Positions 14,749-15,064 of a stretch of DNA of 15,064 bases are shown piece by piece. A model generated the notes under the pieces. That model was not told the origin of the DNA. It worked only from the letters and a program-made list of their open reading frames with translations, and searched no databases. Origin of the DNA: Actinomycetota bacterium (GTDB lineage Bacteria > Actinomycetota > Thermoleophilia > RBG-16-64-13); the NCBI GenBank assembly GCA_003157225.1, contig PMIZ01000203.1:535-15598 (forward strand), in the 5' to 3' direction. The stretch's first letter is position 1; every line of letters starts with the position of its first letter. The position numbers were made by a program, and so were the translations under genes.

Positions 14749-15064
14749 CCACTCTCTTCCCCGTCAGCCGGTAGTACACTCCGGGCCGTCGGGCTCTAAT
14801 GTAGGCCCCGATCGGCTTGGGGATCACGCTGACCGCGGGCACCTGTACCACCTGGAAGCCCAGTCCGCTCTTGAACCGGCACAGCCCTTCGTTCTCGGGC
14901 GCGTGGAGTCCCGAACAAACGGTATCTACCTTGCCGGACCCCACACCCATCGAGATGGCCTCCACGTACAATCCGGTTGAGATTCCGCTGCCGAGAGCCT
15001 CCGCCGCCACGATCAGTTCTTTCAAGTAGAGTGTCCCGTCCACCGCGAAGGCCTCCATGTACCC
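14735..15064 (-). CDS. C-terminus of a FemAB/GNAT-like protein (partial)
   Basis: The minus-strand frame is open to the window edge, where the codon before the first internal ATG (15056-15058) reads Tyr, so the start probably lies outside. About 109 residues are visible, ending in TAG (complement of 14735-14737). LYLKELIVAAEALGSGISTG gives a strand-turn-helix. Then comes CSGLHAPENEGLCRFKSGLG, whose spacing and RFK-x-G-x pattern resemble the end of the GNAT domain in the neighbouring fusion protein (CTDSLFRFKAGF). A basic tail, IRARRPGVYYRLTGK, closes the protein. This suggests a FemAB-like or related GNAT acyltransferase, but the assignment rests on the tail alone. The gene converges on, and overlaps by 14 bases, the end of the fusion gene. 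Confidence 0.6.
   Translation of the reverse strand, partial: GYMEAFAVDGTLYLKELIVAAEALGSGISTGLYVEAISMGVGSGKVDTVCSGLHAPENEGLCRFKSGLGFQVVQVPAVSVIPKPIGAYIRARRPGVYYRLTGKRVVTSS

Noticed and set aside
1..15064. CRISPR array, tRNA genes, insertion sequences or prophage genes
   Set aside because: No regularly spaced repeats, no tRNA T-loop pattern and no transposase- or integrase-like frame was seen. The direct repeats found are single short hexamers.

Overview
The window is GC-rich, densely coded DNA carrying part of a cell-surface polysaccharide (glycan) locus. The organism is most likely an actinomycete-type bacterium (Actinomycetota, lineage not resolvable). This rests on the high GC, GTG/TTG starts, Ser/Thr-rich extracellular linkers, a probable leaderless start and a sortase-type wall anchor (FPFTG). 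It is an inference from style and content, not a marker-gene assignment. No tRNA, rRNA, IS element, integrase or CRISPR array was seen.

Layout. (1) 1-69: tail of an upstream gene, then a GC-rich hairpin. (2) 190-2988, plus strand: a LOG/TIGR00725-type nucleotide-binding protein, a membrane-anchored Amidase_3 peptidoglycan amidase and UDP-glucose 6-dehydrogenase. (3) 3070-5602: a membrane-anchored TPR protein overlapping an O-antigen ligase/polymerase (Wzy_C) gene. (4) 5666-5908: an unrecognised 80-residue basic protein with a good ribosome binding site. (5) 6126-6638, minus strand: a zinc-ribbon, Pro/Ala-rich, two-TM protein, which splits the locus. (6) 6929-8872: a membrane NDP-sugar 4,6-dehydratase of the PglF/WbpM/CapD type. 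(7) 8976-9347: a small secreted protein ending in FPFTG, a TM segment and a basic tail. (8) 9383-11764: a second Wzy_C protein with a C-terminal helical/TPR-like domain. (9) 11807-12952: a DegT/PglE-type PLP aminotransferase. (10) 12970-14748: a fusion of a FemAB-like GNAT domain to a PglD/NeuD-type sugar N-acetyltransferase. (11) 14735-15064, minus strand: the C-terminus of what looks like another FemAB-like protein, overlapping convergently.

How they fit together. The dehydratase, aminotransferase and PglD-like acetyltransferase are the three activities that turn UDP-GlcNAc into UDP-N,N'-diacetylbacillosamine (or a closely related 4-acylamino-4,6-dideoxy sugar). UDP-glucose dehydrogenase would supply UDP-glucuronate. 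The two Wzy_C proteins, each tied to a TPR-type module, would polymerise or transfer lipid-linked glycan. The amidase and the small wall-anchor-like protein place the activity at the Gram-positive-type envelope. No glycosyltransferase, Wzx flippase, chain-length regulator or sortase lies in the window, so the locus must extend or be scattered. The most distinctive features are the FemAB-PglD fusion and the FPFTG mini-protein placed between the dehydratase and the second Wzy_C gene.
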